In this document: one piece after another, positions 1 to 8,463 of the stretch
Numbering within the stretch: position 1 is the first letter of the stretch
Layout of the letters: the number at the start of each line of letters is the position of its first letter
Assembly: GCF_000403845.2 (NCBI RefSeq)
Contig: NZ_KE159567.1
Span: forward strand, 690,911-754,910
Source of the DNA: Eubacterium sp. 14-2
GTDB taxonomy: Bacteria; Bacillota; Clostridia; Lachnospirales; Lachnospiraceae
DNA: 64,000 bases
Reading direction: 5' to 3'
Notes under the pieces: model-generated
What the model was told of the DNA's origin: nothing
Seen by the model: the letters and a program-made list of their open reading frames with translations, nothing else
Databases searched by the model: none
Program-made: the position numbers and the translations under genes

Positions 1-1
1 A

Positions 2-256
2 ATTGCAGGATATGATGAGGAAACGCTGAAAAACAGATTTGGAGCTCTTTATCATGCATTTCAGTTCGGGGCGCCGCCCCACGCAGGCATGGCGCCGGGA
101 ATTGACCGTATGCTGATGCTGCTGCGGGGAGAAGAAAACATCCGTGAAGTAATTGCTTATCCCATGAGCGCAAACGCCCAGGATTTCATGTGCGGCGCCC
201 CTGGTCAGGTAACAGAGCAGCAGCTTCGGGAAGTGCATATCAGAGTCAGAGATTAG
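2..256 (+). CDS. aspS: aspartyl-tRNA synthetase, C-terminal end (partial)
   Basis: This is the last 84 codons of a class II aminoacyl-tRNA synthetase that charges tRNA-Asp; the window cuts off the rest. Visible are the class II motif 3 region (FGAPPHAGMAPGIDRMLMLL) and the following NIREVIAYP segment, both typical of bacterial-type AspRS. The stop codon is 13 bases before the gatC start, so the genes are very likely co-transcribed. With gatCAB directly downstream, this AspRS may be a non-discriminating form that also makes Asp-tRNA(Asn) for amidation. That is inference from context; the anticodon-binding domain that would decide it lies outside the window. Confidence 0.9.
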   Translation: MAGYDEETLKNRFGALYHAFQFGAPPHAGMAPGIDRMLMLLRGEENIREVIAYPMSANAQDFMCGAPGQVTEQQLREVHIRVRD

Positions 257-269
257 GAGGGAAACAGGA

Positions 270-587
270 GTGGAAAAGACAGAAAAGACACAGGGCAGGA
301 ATGTGATTTCAGAGGAAACCATAGAATATCTGGGAATTCTGGCAAAGCTGGAACTGACTTCAGAGGAAAAAGAAAGAGCCGGAAAGGATATGGAGGAAAT
401 GCTGGATTATATTGATAAACTCAACGAACTGGATACTTCCGGCGTGGAGCCCATGGCCCATATATTTCCTGTGAACAATGTGTTCCGGGAAGATGTGGTG
501 ACAAACGGGGACGACCGTGAAAACATGCTGAAAAATGCTCCGGAAGTCCGGGATGGAAGTTATCAGGTGCCGAAAACAGTGGAATGA
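270..587 (+). CDS. gatC: Asp-tRNA(Asn)/Glu-tRNA(Gln) amidotransferase subunit C
   Basis: Small GatC subunit (105 aa) that wraps around the GatA-GatB interface of the amidotransferase which converts Asp-tRNA(Asn) and Glu-tRNA(Gln) to the amidated forms. The sequence shows the usual GatC pattern: an N-terminal helix (YLGILAKLELTSEEK), a LDYIDKLNELDTSGVEP core, and a C-terminal FREDVV...NAPEVRDGSYQVPKTVE tail. The start is a GTG, chosen because AGGAGG lies 9 bases upstream and no ATG precedes the conserved helix. Its stop overlaps the region just before gatA, indicating tight translational coupling in an aspS-gatC-gatA-gatB operon. Confidence 0.95.
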   Translation: MEKTEKTQGRNVISEETIEYLGILAKLELTSEEKERAGKDMEEMLDYIDKLNELDTSGVEPMAHIFPVNNVFREDVVTNGDDRENMLKNAPEVRDGSYQVPKTVE

Positions 588-601
588 GAGAGGGAAAGCC
601 C

Positions 602-2047
602 ATGTCATTGAAAGAAATCAGACAATTTACCGCAGTACAGCTTGCGGAAAAAATAAAACACAGGGAAATCAGTGTAACAGAAGGGGTTCAGGCGTCACTG
701 GAGCAAATCCGTGACGCAGAGCCGGAGATACACAGTTATGTGACAGTAGAGGAAGAGGGAGCCCTGCAGCAGGCGGCAGAGATTCAGAAAAAACTGGACA
801 GGGGAGAACTGGACAGCATTCTGGCCGGAGTTCCCATGGCAGTCAAAGACAATCTCTGCACCGAAGGGCTGCGGACCACATGCAGCTCCCGAATCCTTGA
901 AAATTTTGTGCCGACTTACACAGCAGAAGCAGTGCTGAACCTGCAGAAAGCAGGAGCGGTGATTCTCGGAAAAACAAATATGGATGAATTTGCCATGGGA
1001 AGCACCACGGAAACCTCAGCCTTTGGGATTACCCGTAATCCCTGGAACCGGGACCATGTGCCAGGGGGGTCTTCCGGCGGCAGCTGTGCGGCAGTGGCAG
1101 CTCAGGAATGCTTTTATGCGCTGGGCTCTGATACGGGCGGATCCATCCGCCAGCCCGGTGCGTTCTGCGGTGTGACAGGGATAAAACCCACGTATGGAAC
1201 GGTTTCCCGGTACGGGCTGATTGCTTATGGTTCCTCCCTGGATCAGATCGGGCCCATAGCAAAAGATGTGACGGACTGTGCGGCTATTCTGGAAATGGCT
1301 GCTTCCTGGGATAAAAAAGATTCTACCTCCCTGAATCGGAAGGATACCGATTTTACTTCCGGCCTGAAAAATGGCGTCAAAGGAATGAAAATCGGAATTC
1401 CGGGAGATTATCTGGGGGAGGGGCTGAACGGGGAAATCCGGGAAGCTGTACTTGCAGCGGCAAAAGAACTGGAAAAACAGGGGGCTCTTGTGGAAGAATT
1501 TGATTTAAGCCTTGTGGAATATGCTATCCCGGCCTACTATGTCATTGCCTGTGCCGAGGCCAGCTCCAATCTGGCCCGGTTTGACGGAGTGAAATACGGA
1601 TACCGCAGCAGAGAATACGAAGGGCTTCATCAGATGTACAGAAAATCCCGCTCCGAAGGCTTTGGGGCGGAAGTGAAACGGAGGATTATGCTGGGCTCCT
1701 TTGTACTGAGTTCCGGTTATTATGACGCTTATTATCTGAAAGCGCTGCGCACCAAAGCATTGATAAAACAGGCTTTTGACCAGGCCTTTGAAAAATATGA
1801 TGTTATTCTTGGGCCAACAACTCCTTCCACCGCACCGGAAATCGGAAAGAGCCTGTGCGACCCGTTAAAAATGTATCTGGGAGATATTTATACCGTTTCT
1901 GCAAATCTGGCCGGACTGCCTGCCATGACAGTGCCCTGCGGGCTGGACAAAAAGGGACTGCCCATGGGCCTGCAGTTCATGGGCGGCTGTTTTCAGGAAA
2001 AAAAGATATTGCAGGCCGCTTATGCATTTGAGCAGAACAGGAGGTGA
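602..2047 (+). CDS. gatA: Asp-tRNA(Asn)/Glu-tRNA(Gln) amidotransferase subunit A
   Basis: Amidase-signature enzyme (481 aa) that hydrolyses glutamine to supply ammonia to GatB. The catalytic Lys-cisSer-Ser triad is visible: Lys82 in AVKDNL, Ser157 in GGSSGGSCAAVAA and nucleophile Ser181 in GSDTGGSIRQPG. A longer frame starts at 584, overlapping the gatC stop. I prefer the ATG at 602 because a GAGAGGG ribosome site precedes it and the homologous N-terminus (MSLKEIRQFTA) begins there. Length fits the family. gatB follows after 4 bases. Confidence 0.96.
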   Translation: MSLKEIRQFTAVQLAEKIKHREISVTEGVQASLEQIRDAEPEIHSYVTVEEEGALQQAAEIQKKLDRGELDSILAGVPMAVKDNLCTEGLRTTCSSRILENFVPTYTAEAVLNLQKAGAVILGKTNMDEFAMGSTTETSAFGITRNPWNRDHVPGGSSGGSCAAVAAQECFYALGSDTGGSIRQPGAFCGVTGIKPTYGTVSRYGLIAYGSSLDQIGPIAKDVTDCAAILEMAASWDKKDSTSLNRKDTDFTSGLKNGVKGMKIGIPGDYLGEGLNGEIREAVLAAAKELEKQGALVEEFDLSLVEYAIPAYYVIACAEASSNLARFDGVKYGYRSREYEGLHQMYRKSRSEGFGAEVKRRIMLGSFVLSSGYYDAYYLKALRTKALIKQAFDQAFEKYDVILGPTTPSTAPEIGKSLCDPLKMYLGDIYTVSANLAGLPAMTVPCGLDKKGLPMGLQFMGGCFQEKKILQAAYAFEQNRR

Positions 2048-2051
2048 GAAC

Positions 2052-3482
2052 ATGAGCAAAGAATATGAAACAGTAATCGGGCTGGAGGTTCATGTGGAGC
2101 TTTCCACGAAAACAAAGATTTTCTGCGGGTGTTCCACCGCCTTTGGGGGAGCGCCAAATACCCACACCTGCCCGGTATGTACCGGAATGCCGGGTTCACT
2201 TCCGGTCTTAAATAAGCAGGTGGTGGAATATGCCATGGCAGTGGGTCTTGCAGCCGGCTGTACCATTACCCGAAACTGTAAATTTGACCGGAAAAATTAT
2301 TTTTATCCCGACAATCCCCAGAATTATCAGATTTCCCAGTTATATCTGCCCATTTGCAGAGATGGAGGAATTGAAATTGAAACTTCTGCCGGAACGAAAA
2401 CCATAGGAATCCATGAAATTCATATGGAAGAGGATGCGGGGAAATTAATCCATGAGGAATGGGGAGACGCTTCCCTGGTGGACTACAACCGTTCCGGTGT
2501 GCCTTTAATCGAGATTGTTTCTGAGCCCGATATGCGTTCCCCGGAGGAAGTGATTGCTTATCTGGAAAAGCTGCGGATGATGATTCAGTATCTGGGGGCT
2601 TCTGACTGCAAACTGAACGAGGGCTCCATGCGGGCAGACGTGAATCTGTCTGTGCGGGAAGCGGGGACGGAGGAGTTGGGCACCCGAACGGAAATGAAGA
2701 ATCTGAACTCCTTCAAAGCCATTGCCAGAGCCATAGAACACGAGAAAAACAGGCAGATTGATTTGCTGGAGGCCGGAAAACAGGTGGTTCAGGAAACCAG
2801 AAGATGGGATGACGCCAGAGAGTATTCCTATGCCATGCGCAGTAAGGAGGACGCCCAGGATTACCGGTATTTCCCGGAGCCGGATCTGGTTCCCCTTTCC
2901 ATCAGCGAAGAATGGATTGCTGAAATCAGGAAAAGACAGCCCCAGCTACGCCCGGAGAAAATGGCAAGATACCAGCAGGAGTATGGGCTGCCGGATTACG
3001 ATACACAGATTATTACCTCTTCCAAACATCTGGCAGATTTGTTTGAAGCCACCACGGAACTGTGTCAGAAGCCGAAAAAAGTGAGCAACTGGCTGATGGG
3101 TGAGACCATGCGCCTGTTAAAGGAACAGGAAATGGAGCCGGAGGAAATCCGCTTTTCACCGGAAAATCTGGCGAAGCTGATTGCTCTGACGGAGGAAGGC
3201 AGCATTAACGGCACCGTGGCAAAAGAAGTATTTGAAAAAATATTTGATGAGGACATTGACCCGGATGATTATGTCAGAGAACACGGTCTGAAAACTGTCA
3301 GTGATAAAGGGGAACTGCGGGACGTCATTGAACAGGTTGTCACAGATAATCCCAAATCCGTGGAGGATTACCGGAATGGAAAGGAAAAAGCCATTGGATT
3401 TCTGGTGGGACAGACCATGAAGGCCATGCGGGGGAAGGCAGATCCCGGAATGGTAAACCAGATATTGAAGGAACTGCTGTAA
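2052..3482 (+). CDS. gatB: Asp-tRNA(Asn)/Glu-tRNA(Gln) amidotransferase subunit B
   Basis: Subunit B (476 aa) phosphorylates the tRNA-bound Asp or Glu and transfers the ammonia channelled from GatA. The N-terminal cradle domain starts with ETVIGLEVHVELSTKTKIFC, followed by Cys residues of the zinc site (CGCS, then TCPVC) and NRSGVPLIEIVSEPD. A helical domain and a C-terminal YqeY-like tail (VTDNPKSVEDYRNGKEKAIGFLVGQTMK) bind tRNA. The ATG at 2052 has GAGGTGAG 6 bases upstream; the frame is open further 5' but overlaps gatA. This is the last gene of the operon; a 170-bp dispersed repeat follows. Confidence 0.96.
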   Translation: MSKEYETVIGLEVHVELSTKTKIFCGCSTAFGGAPNTHTCPVCTGMPGSLPVLNKQVVEYAMAVGLAAGCTITRNCKFDRKNYFYPDNPQNYQISQLYLPICRDGGIEIETSAGTKTIGIHEIHMEEDAGKLIHEEWGDASLVDYNRSGVPLIEIVSEPDMRSPEEVIAYLEKLRMMIQYLGASDCKLNEGSMRADVNLSVREAGTEELGTRTEMKNLNSFKAIARAIEHEKNRQIDLLEAGKQVVQETRRWDDAREYSYAMRSKEDAQDYRYFPEPDLVPLSISEEWIAEIRKRQPQLRPEKMARYQQEYGLPDYDTQIITSSKHLADLFEATTELCQKPKKVSNWLMGETMRLLKEQEMEPEEIRFSPENLAKLIALTEEGSINGTVAKEVFEKIFDEDIDPDDYVREHGLKTVSDKGELRDVIEQVVTDNPKSVEDYRNGKEKAIGFLVGQTMKAMRGKADPGMVNQILKELL

Positions 3483-3540
3483 CCGCCTGAGTCCTGTAAC
3501 AGGAAAGAAAAACGTAACAGAAGAGAAGATAAAAATATGG

Positions 3541-3710
3541 ATGCGCAGGGTCTGCCCCAGCGAAGCGAGGGTACTCGCACAAGAGGTAAAATATTGCTTC
3601 GTAATTGTGCTAAAACGCGATACGTTCAGCATACTGCGTATGCTCTGACGCACCGCAAATGGCGCAGCAAAGTGTCCAGGCCCCTCATTCATGAGGGGCC
3701 TGGACACTTT
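3541..3710 (+). repeat. 170-bp dispersed repeat, copy A
   Basis: About 128 bp of this element is repeated almost base for base at 53774-53901 (one mismatch seen), and a shortened form lies at 31458-31558. Internal hairpins include GCGAGGGTACTCGC and AGCATACTGCGTATGCT. It ends in a perfect 20-bp inverted repeat with a 2-base loop (3669-3688/3691-3710; arm AAAGTGTCCAGGCCCCTCAT). Copy C has the same hairpin with different but still paired bases. It sits between the convergent gatB and MATE genes and could terminate transcription in both directions. Function unknown; a MITE-like element or structured RNA are both possible. Confidence 0.85.
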
Positions 3711-3736
3711 GTTCCAAAAAGGAACGGGAATCACAG

Positions 3737-5065
3737 TTACGTTCTGACAGCCTTTCGGTAAATCAGCAGGGAACAGCCTGCTGTGACAAATTCAGAAAAG
3801 CAGAAGGCAGACCATACTCCTGCAGCTCCTGCAAACCGGCTGAACAGAAAGGCTGCCGGTATGATAATGACCACATAGCGCAGCAGCGAGATGTACAATG
3901 CGGGCTTTGCTTTTCCAAGGCCTTCCAGGGCCCCGGAGCTGGTAACGGAAACAGCAGATACAACAAAGCCCAGACTGATGATATGCAAAGCAGTTATGCC
4001 GATTTTGATGGTCTGGGGGCTGGTGGTAAACAGTCCGATTAACTGTCCGGGAATGATCCAGGAAAGCAGTGTTCCCACCAGCATGACCCCCATGATCAGT
4101 TTCAGGGAAGTGCGGTAGATTTCCCGTACACGTTCTGATTCTCCGGCTCCGTAATTGTAGCCCATCAGAGGACGGATGCCCTGAATAATTCCGTTGGCAG
4201 TCAGGTAAATAAAGGTCTGCAATTTGTAATAGGCCCCCAGCACCAGCACATAAGCTCCTGAAAAACCGGAGAGGATTCCGTTTAATACGGAAATCAGCAG
4301 AGAAGGCAGCGCCATGGTCAGTGTGGCGGAAACGCCGATGGAATACATTTTAGCGATAACTTCTTTCTCAGGCTTAAGGGCGCTCCGGCTTATTTTTAAC
4401 GGAATCGGCCGGAAAAAATAAAACAGGAGATATACCAGCAGAGAAAAACACTGTCCGATTCCTGTGGCATAGGCAGCGCCTGCAATTCCCATGGCAGGAA
4501 ATGGCCCAATGCCGAAAATCATCAGGGGATCCAGAATGATATTTGCGATAAATCCGCACATCATACAGAACATGGACACCTGCATACGCCCCACGGACTG
4601 GAAAATTTTTTCAAAAGACAGCCCCAACGTAATAAATACAGCAAACAGGAAGGCTCTGTTAGCATAAGCCAGTGCCAGCCGGATTACCGTTTCATCGGAA
4701 GAAAACATTCTCAGAAATGCAGGCATTCCCGCAAGGCTTAAAAGGGTGAGAATTACTCCGTGGAGGAAATTGAGAAACATGCCCTGAGTGGCAGCCTGAG
4801 TGGCCTGTTTCTGTTTTCCGGCGCCCAGATAAAAAGCGGCGCAGGCATTGATGCCGATGGCAAAACCAATGGCAATGGCGTTGATTAAATTCTGTACGGG
4901 GTAAACCAGTGCCAGCGCCGTCATGGCGTCTTCACTCAGTTTTGCCACAAAATAACTGTCCACAATATTATACAGTGAATTGACAGCCATGGAAATTACC
5001 ATGGGCAGGGACATGGACAGTACCAGCGGCAGTATCTTTTTTTCTTTCATAAATGTCTGATCCAT
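3737..5065 (-). CDS. MATE family multidrug/toxin efflux transporter
   Basis: Membrane antiporter (442 aa) of the MATE family, expected to export organic cations or drugs using a sodium or proton gradient. About twelve hydrophobic segments are visible, arranged as two similar halves, with the MATE-type N-terminus (LPLVLSMSLPMVISMAVNSLYNIVDSYFVAKL) and a polar GAYYKLQTFIYLTANGIIQGIRPLMGYNYGAG motif in the second half. The frame is open upstream, but the ATG at 5065 has AAAGGAG 7 bases before it and the upstream codons translate a leader hairpin. Substrate cannot be told from sequence. Expression is probably controlled by the leader at 5066-5273. Confidence 0.9.
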   Translation of the reverse strand: MDQTFMKEKKILPLVLSMSLPMVISMAVNSLYNIVDSYFVAKLSEDAMTALALVYPVQNLINAIAIGFAIGINACAAFYLGAGKQKQATQAATQGMFLNFLHGVILTLLSLAGMPAFLRMFSSDETVIRLALAYANRAFLFAVFITLGLSFEKIFQSVGRMQVSMFCMMCGFIANIILDPLMIFGIGPFPAMGIAGAAYATGIGQCFSLLVYLLFYFFRPIPLKISRSALKPEKEVIAKMYSIGVSATLTMALPSLLISVLNGILSGFSGAYVLVLGAYYKLQTFIYLTANGIIQGIRPLMGYNYGAGESERVREIYRTSLKLIMGVMLVGTLLSWIIPGQLIGLFTTSPQTIKIGITALHIISLGFVVSAVSVTSSGALEGLGKAKPALYISLLRYVVIIIPAAFLFSRFAGAAGVWSAFCFSEFVTAGCSLLIYRKAVRT

Positions 5066-5273
5066 AAATATACTCCTTTCAGAAAAATTCTGCTGTCTTC
5101 CTTGAATTTCGTGGTTTCTTCCATGCACGCTGTGCATAAAAAAAGCCACACAATTACAAAAGTAATTGTGTGGCGAAAAAGGCTGTTCCTTAAAAATCCA
5201 CGCTTCTGAACTTCCCCTGGGGACTGCAGAAGTTTTATGGTGTCAGTATGCCATACTTCGGAACCATTGTCAA
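5066..5273 (-). promoter_or_regulatory. promoter and attenuator-like leader of the MATE gene
   Basis: On the minus strand there is a promoter TTGACA (5273-5268), 17-bp spacer, CATACT (5250-5245). The leader then contains a CTTCTG/CAGAAG stem and a perfect 13-bp hairpin GCCACACAATTAC/GTAATTGTGTGGC (5174-5145) followed by seven T. That is an intrinsic terminator placed 72 bases before the start codon. A GTGG upstream could pair with the CCAC of the terminator arm to form an alternative structure. This layout suggests conditional termination (riboswitch or attenuation), but I do not recognise a known riboswitch class. Confidence 0.6.
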
Positions 5274-5389
5274 GCGGGCTGGGCGCTGATTCACAGAGGA
5301 ATGAAGTGAAAATGGGTTTTTACATATTTTATGTTCTCCCGGTATGACTGATTTCATGGCTGCTTTTTAGATTTTAACATAGTTTTTGT

Positions 5390-5568
5390 TAAATCGCCAG
5401 GGATTGTGTGATATAATATATATCCGGTAAATGAAACAGGCTTTTTTCTCCGGGAAAGATATGGTATGATGGAAACAGACCGGAAATACGCTGTTTTATC
5501 AGGAGGTGCCGGGTGTCCGGACGCCGACAGAAAGCTCTGGAATCGGCAATTGAAAGGAGAATCACCTC
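5390..5568 (+). promoter_or_regulatory. promoter and structured leader upstream of the VanZ-like gene
   Basis: A consensus -10 TATAAT lies at 5412-5417 with a weak -35 (TTAAAT) 17 bp upstream. The roughly 145-base leader contains three stem candidates: AACAG...CTGTT, GGTGCCGG...CCGGACGCC (one bulge) and GCCGA...TCGGC with an inner CAGA/TCTG. An AGGAGG-like sequence near 5500 has no good start codon after it in the vanZ frame. I cannot match it to a known riboswitch. The preceding 5274-5389 shows nothing recognisable. Confidence 0.4.
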
Positions 5569-6027
5569 ATGAAAAAATTTTTAACAGGAGCCCTGGTTCT
5601 TGGTTGGATGGCGGTTATTTTTGCTTTTTCCGCTCAGGATGCGGTGGAATCATCTCAGACCAGCCAGTCTGTGTCCTACCGGATTGCAGAACTTAAGAAT
5701 CGTCTGATGGGACAGGAAAAAACAGAGGACCAACTGTTGAAGCAGGCGGAAAGGATGCAGCTTGTTATCCGCAAGGGAGCTCATATGAGCGAGTATGGAC
5801 TGCTGGCCGTTCTGCTGATTTTTCATCTGGAATGTTATGATTTCAACGGCAGGAAAAAATTTCTGCTGGCGCTGGGGCTGGCGGTATGCTATGCAGCCTC
5901 CGATGAGTTTCATCAGCTGTTTGTGCCAGGGAGGGCCGGCAGGTTTGTGGATGTGTGCATCGACAGTTCCGGCAGTCTGGCAGGCCTGCTTTTGTATGAA
6001 GGAATTGTTTTGTTCAGAAAAAAATAA
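5569..6027 (+). CDS. VanZ-like integral membrane protein
   Basis: Small membrane protein (152 aa) with the VanZ-like signature: IRKGAHMSEYGLLAVLL, then ASDEFHQLFVPGRAGRFVDVCIDSSG. The conserved His, Asp, Glu and Arg of these motifs are present. There are an N-terminal membrane segment (residues 4-21) and three further hydrophobic stretches. The name comes from teicoplanin resistance clusters, but most members lie outside them and have unknown roles; no van genes are present here. A clear AAAGGAG precedes the start by 11 bases. The next gene begins 28 bases after the stop, so the two may share a transcript. Confidence 0.88.
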   Translation: MKKFLTGALVLGWMAVIFAFSAQDAVESSQTSQSVSYRIAELKNRLMGQEKTEDQLLKQAERMQLVIRKGAHMSEYGLLAVLLIFHLECYDFNGRKKFLLALGLAVCYAASDEFHQLFVPGRAGRFVDVCIDSSGSLAGLLLYEGIVLFRKK

Positions 6028-6054
6028 CAGTTACATGTGGGAGGAAGTTGTGAA

Positions 6055-7560
6055 ATGGATGTAAAGAAGAAAGAATACAACCGGGAAAAATCTGTCAATC
6101 AGTTTGTTCTTATGATTATGACAGTGATTGATTCATTTTTATTTTTTGGTTATATCAATGATTATCGGCAGGGACATATCGAATTCGGCTTTATGATTTC
6201 TGTGGTTCTCGCGGTTTTGAGTTCCCTTGCGGTCTCTTATGGAGTATTTCTGAAAAAACGGGATACCGGTGCGTTTAAACATGTGTCCATGGTGGGATAT
6301 ATGGTGGTATATGCGCTGGCCCTGTTCGGGGCCCGAAATGACCTGGTGTTCGTTATGGTATTTCCCCTGACCCTGATTTACATTCTCTACTACGATTATA
6401 AAATGATTTTACGAATTGCAGCCGGGTTTGGCGCCATCAATGTGGCTGATCTGATTTATGCGGTGGCAGTACTGAAACATATGCATTCCGGAAGTGAATG
6501 GAACAGTGCCTCTGTTTTGCTGCAGGGCGCGTCAGTGATTGTATATCTGGTGGTACTCTGCGGAACCACAAAACTGTCCAACCAAAATAATGACATGCGG
6601 ATTGCAAATGTGAGTGAAGAAAAAGAAAAAAGCGCAAGACTTCTTCAGGATGTGCTGGAGGTGGTTTCTGTGGTCCGCCAGAATTCTGAAGATGCAGAGG
6701 ACTTTATTCAGATTCTGAGCCAGAATATTGCATCCGCTGCGTCTGCGCTGGGAGATATTTCAGCAGGAAACAGCAGCAATACGGAAAATATTGGCAAACA
6801 GACGGTTATGACGGAAAATATACAGAACATGATTCTGAAAACCAGGGAAATGTCTGATGAAATGCTGGAATTATCCAGGCAGTCTGCAGAGGCGGTAAAA
6901 AACGGGCAGAATTCTGCTGATGACCTGCACAGACAGTCGGAAAAGACCAGAGAAGCCAATGAACAGGTGGTGGTTTCTGTGAATGGACTGATTGAAAACG
7001 CCGGGGCTGTGGAAGAAATTACTGAGCAGATTTTTAACATTTCAAGTCAGACAAATCTGCTGGCGCTGAATGCTTCTATTGAGAGCGCGCGGGCGGGGGA
7101 AGCAGGCCGGGGCTTTGCGGTTGTGGCAGAAGAAATCCGGATGCTTGCAGATGAGAGCCGGAAGCTGACGGAAATGATTCAGAAAATTGTGTCAGAAATA
7201 AAGCAGAATGCGGATGCGGCCAGATATACGGTGGATCATGTAATGGAAGTGACCCATGAGGAACGCAGACTGATTCGCAGTACGGAACAGCAGTTTTCCA
7301 GTATCGGAGAAAAAATGGATGGGCTGGATCAGAACGTGCAGGAGATATATCATAAAATTGATGAAATTTTCACGTCAAATCAGGTTATTGTAGACAGTAT
7401 TAATCAGATATCTGCAGTCAGCCAGGAAGTATTTGCCAGCACTCAGCAGGCGGTGGAACTGGGAGAAGATGCCAGCCGTCAGGCAGAGCAGGTGAGGGAT
7501 TGTATGAAGGAGCTGAAAAGGACGGTGGCTTCTGTGGAGCAGTACAGGGCAGAAGGATAA
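6055..7560 (+). CDS. methyl-accepting chemotaxis protein with polytopic N-terminus
   Basis: Chemoreceptor (501 aa) that would signal to CheA/CheW. The N-terminal 190 residues hold about six hydrophobic segments (for example [20 protein letters not shown]) without a large extracellular sensor domain and without an obvious HAMP domain. The rest is a long coiled coil with the conserved signalling tip around [20 protein letters not shown] and [24 protein letters not shown] start at 6037 is possible, but GGGAGG lies 10 bases before the ATG at 6055. No other chemotaxis genes are in the window apart from a second receptor at 61583-63232. Confidence 0.92.
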   Translation: MDVKKKEYNREKSVNQFVLMIMTVIDSFLFFGYINDYRQGHIEFGFMISVVLAVLSSLAVSYGVFLKKRDTGAFKHVSMVGYMVVYALALFGARNDLVFVMVFPLTLIYILYYDYKMILRIAAGFGAINVADLIYAVAVLKHMHSGSEWNSASVLLQGASVIVYLVVLCGTTKLSNQNNDMRIANVSEEKEKSARLLQDVLEVVSVVRQNSEDAEDFIQILSQNIASAASALGDISAGNSSNTENIGKQTVMTENIQNMILKTREMSDEMLELSRQSAEAVKNGQNSADDLHRQSEKTREANEQVVVSVNGLIENAGAVEEITEQIFNISSQTNLLALNASIESARAGEAGRGFAVVAEEIRMLADESRKLTEMIQKIVSEIKQNADAARYTVDHVMEVTHEERRLIRSTEQQFSSIGEKMDGLDQNVQEIYHKIDEIFTSNQVIVDSINQISAVSQEVFASTQQAVELGEDASRQAEQVRDCMKELKRTVASVEQYRAEG

Positions 7561-7644
7561 CAATGGCACTGGGCATAACCCCGGACTTTTGCGGAATGGC
7601 ACGGGCCAAAACGATAAGGGTGGTGGGGACAGAAGGGAAGAACT

Positions 7645-7698
7645 TTACATTTTTCTTACATTTTCCTGCATACTTTTTTCGGAATATCCGATTATAAT
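7645..7698 (+). promoter_or_regulatory. response-regulator operator repeats and promoter
   Basis: Three direct repeats with an 11-bp period start at 7645, 7656 and 7667 (TTACATTTTTC, TTACATTTTCC and a weaker TGCATACTTTT). They are followed by -10 TATAAT at 7693-7698, with no good -35. An 11-bp repeat array in place of a -35 is the arrangement of PhoB/OmpR-type activator sites. The next gene is an OmpR-family regulator, so positive autoregulation is a reasonable inference. Confidence 0.55.
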
Positions 7699-7796
7699 AA
7701 CAGCAGATATGATATAAGCCGAAGTGAGCGCAGATAATCATGACTCCGGCATAAATATTGATACAGGTCACAGACCAGGGAAGGACCGGATGAAGG

Positions 7797-8459
7797 ATGA
7801 TAAAAATACTCATTGTGGAAGATGACGCAAATATAGCGAAACTGATGGAAGCAACTGTGGCAATCGGCGGATATGAGGGGATTGTATGCAGCAATGGTGC
7901 AGAGGCCTTTGAAAAAATTGAACGGGGCGGATATGACCTGATACTGCTGGATGTGATGCTGCCGGACATGAGCGGGTTTGAAATCATACAGAAGCGCACC
8001 AGTACAGATACCCCGGTGATTTTCATTACCGCCAGGCAGGAACTGACAGATAAGGTGAAAGGACTGCGGCTGGGAGCAGAAGATTACATTGTAAAACCCT
8101 TTGAAGCCATGGAACTGCTGGCCAGGATTGAAGTGATTCTGCGCAGGGTAAAACGGACAGAGACTACATATTCTTATGGAGACATTTCCGTAAATGTGGA
8201 GGAACACACCTGTAAATACGACGGAGAGGAAGTCTATCTGACGCCCAAGGAATTTGAGGTTCTTGTATTTTTCATTCAGCACAAAGATGTGGCCATTTCC
8301 CGGGACCGTCTGCTGGCGGCAGTCTGGGGCTTTGAATATGAGGGAGAGACGCGGACCATCGACATCCATATTCAGCAGCTTCGCAAGAAACTGAATCTGA
8401 AAGAGAAGCTGGTAACAATTCCCAAGCTGGGATATCGGCTGGAAAGCGCAAAGGAGTGA
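7797..8459 (+). CDS. OmpR/PhoB-family response regulator
   Basis: Two-domain DNA-binding response regulator (220 aa). Residues 1-115 form the receiver domain, with acidic pocket Glu8-Asp9-Asp10, phospho-acceptor Asp52 (LILLDVMLPD), Thr78 and Lys100 (IVKPF). Residues 125-218 are a winged-helix domain ending in TIDIHIQQLRKKL...TIPKLGYRLE, typical of the OmpR class. The start has AAGGA just upstream. The kinase gene begins 4 bases after its stop, so the pair is an operon. The 11-bp repeats upstream are its most likely binding site. The stimulus is unknown. Confidence 0.94.
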   Translation: MIKILIVEDDANIAKLMEATVAIGGYEGIVCSNGAEAFEKIERGGYDLILLDVMLPDMSGFEIIQKRTSTDTPVIFITARQELTDKVKGLRLGAEDYIVKPFEAMELLARIEVILRRVKRTETTYSYGDISVNVEEHTCKYDGEEVYLTPKEFEVLVFFIQHKDVAISRDRLLAAVWGFEYEGETRTIDIHIQQLRKKLNLKEKLVTIPKLGYRLESAKE

Positions 8460-8463
8460 CGGG

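Noticed and set aside
584-601. Extended gatA start overlapping the gatC stop
   Set aside because: No ribosome site before 584, while GAGAGGG precedes the ATG at 602 and the conserved protein begins there.
3537-3761. Open frames within the 170-bp repeat copies (also 53740-53958) with similar predicted proteins
   Set aside because: The similarity simply reflects near-identical DNA. The frames run through hairpins and into flanking unique sequence, and have no ribosome site.
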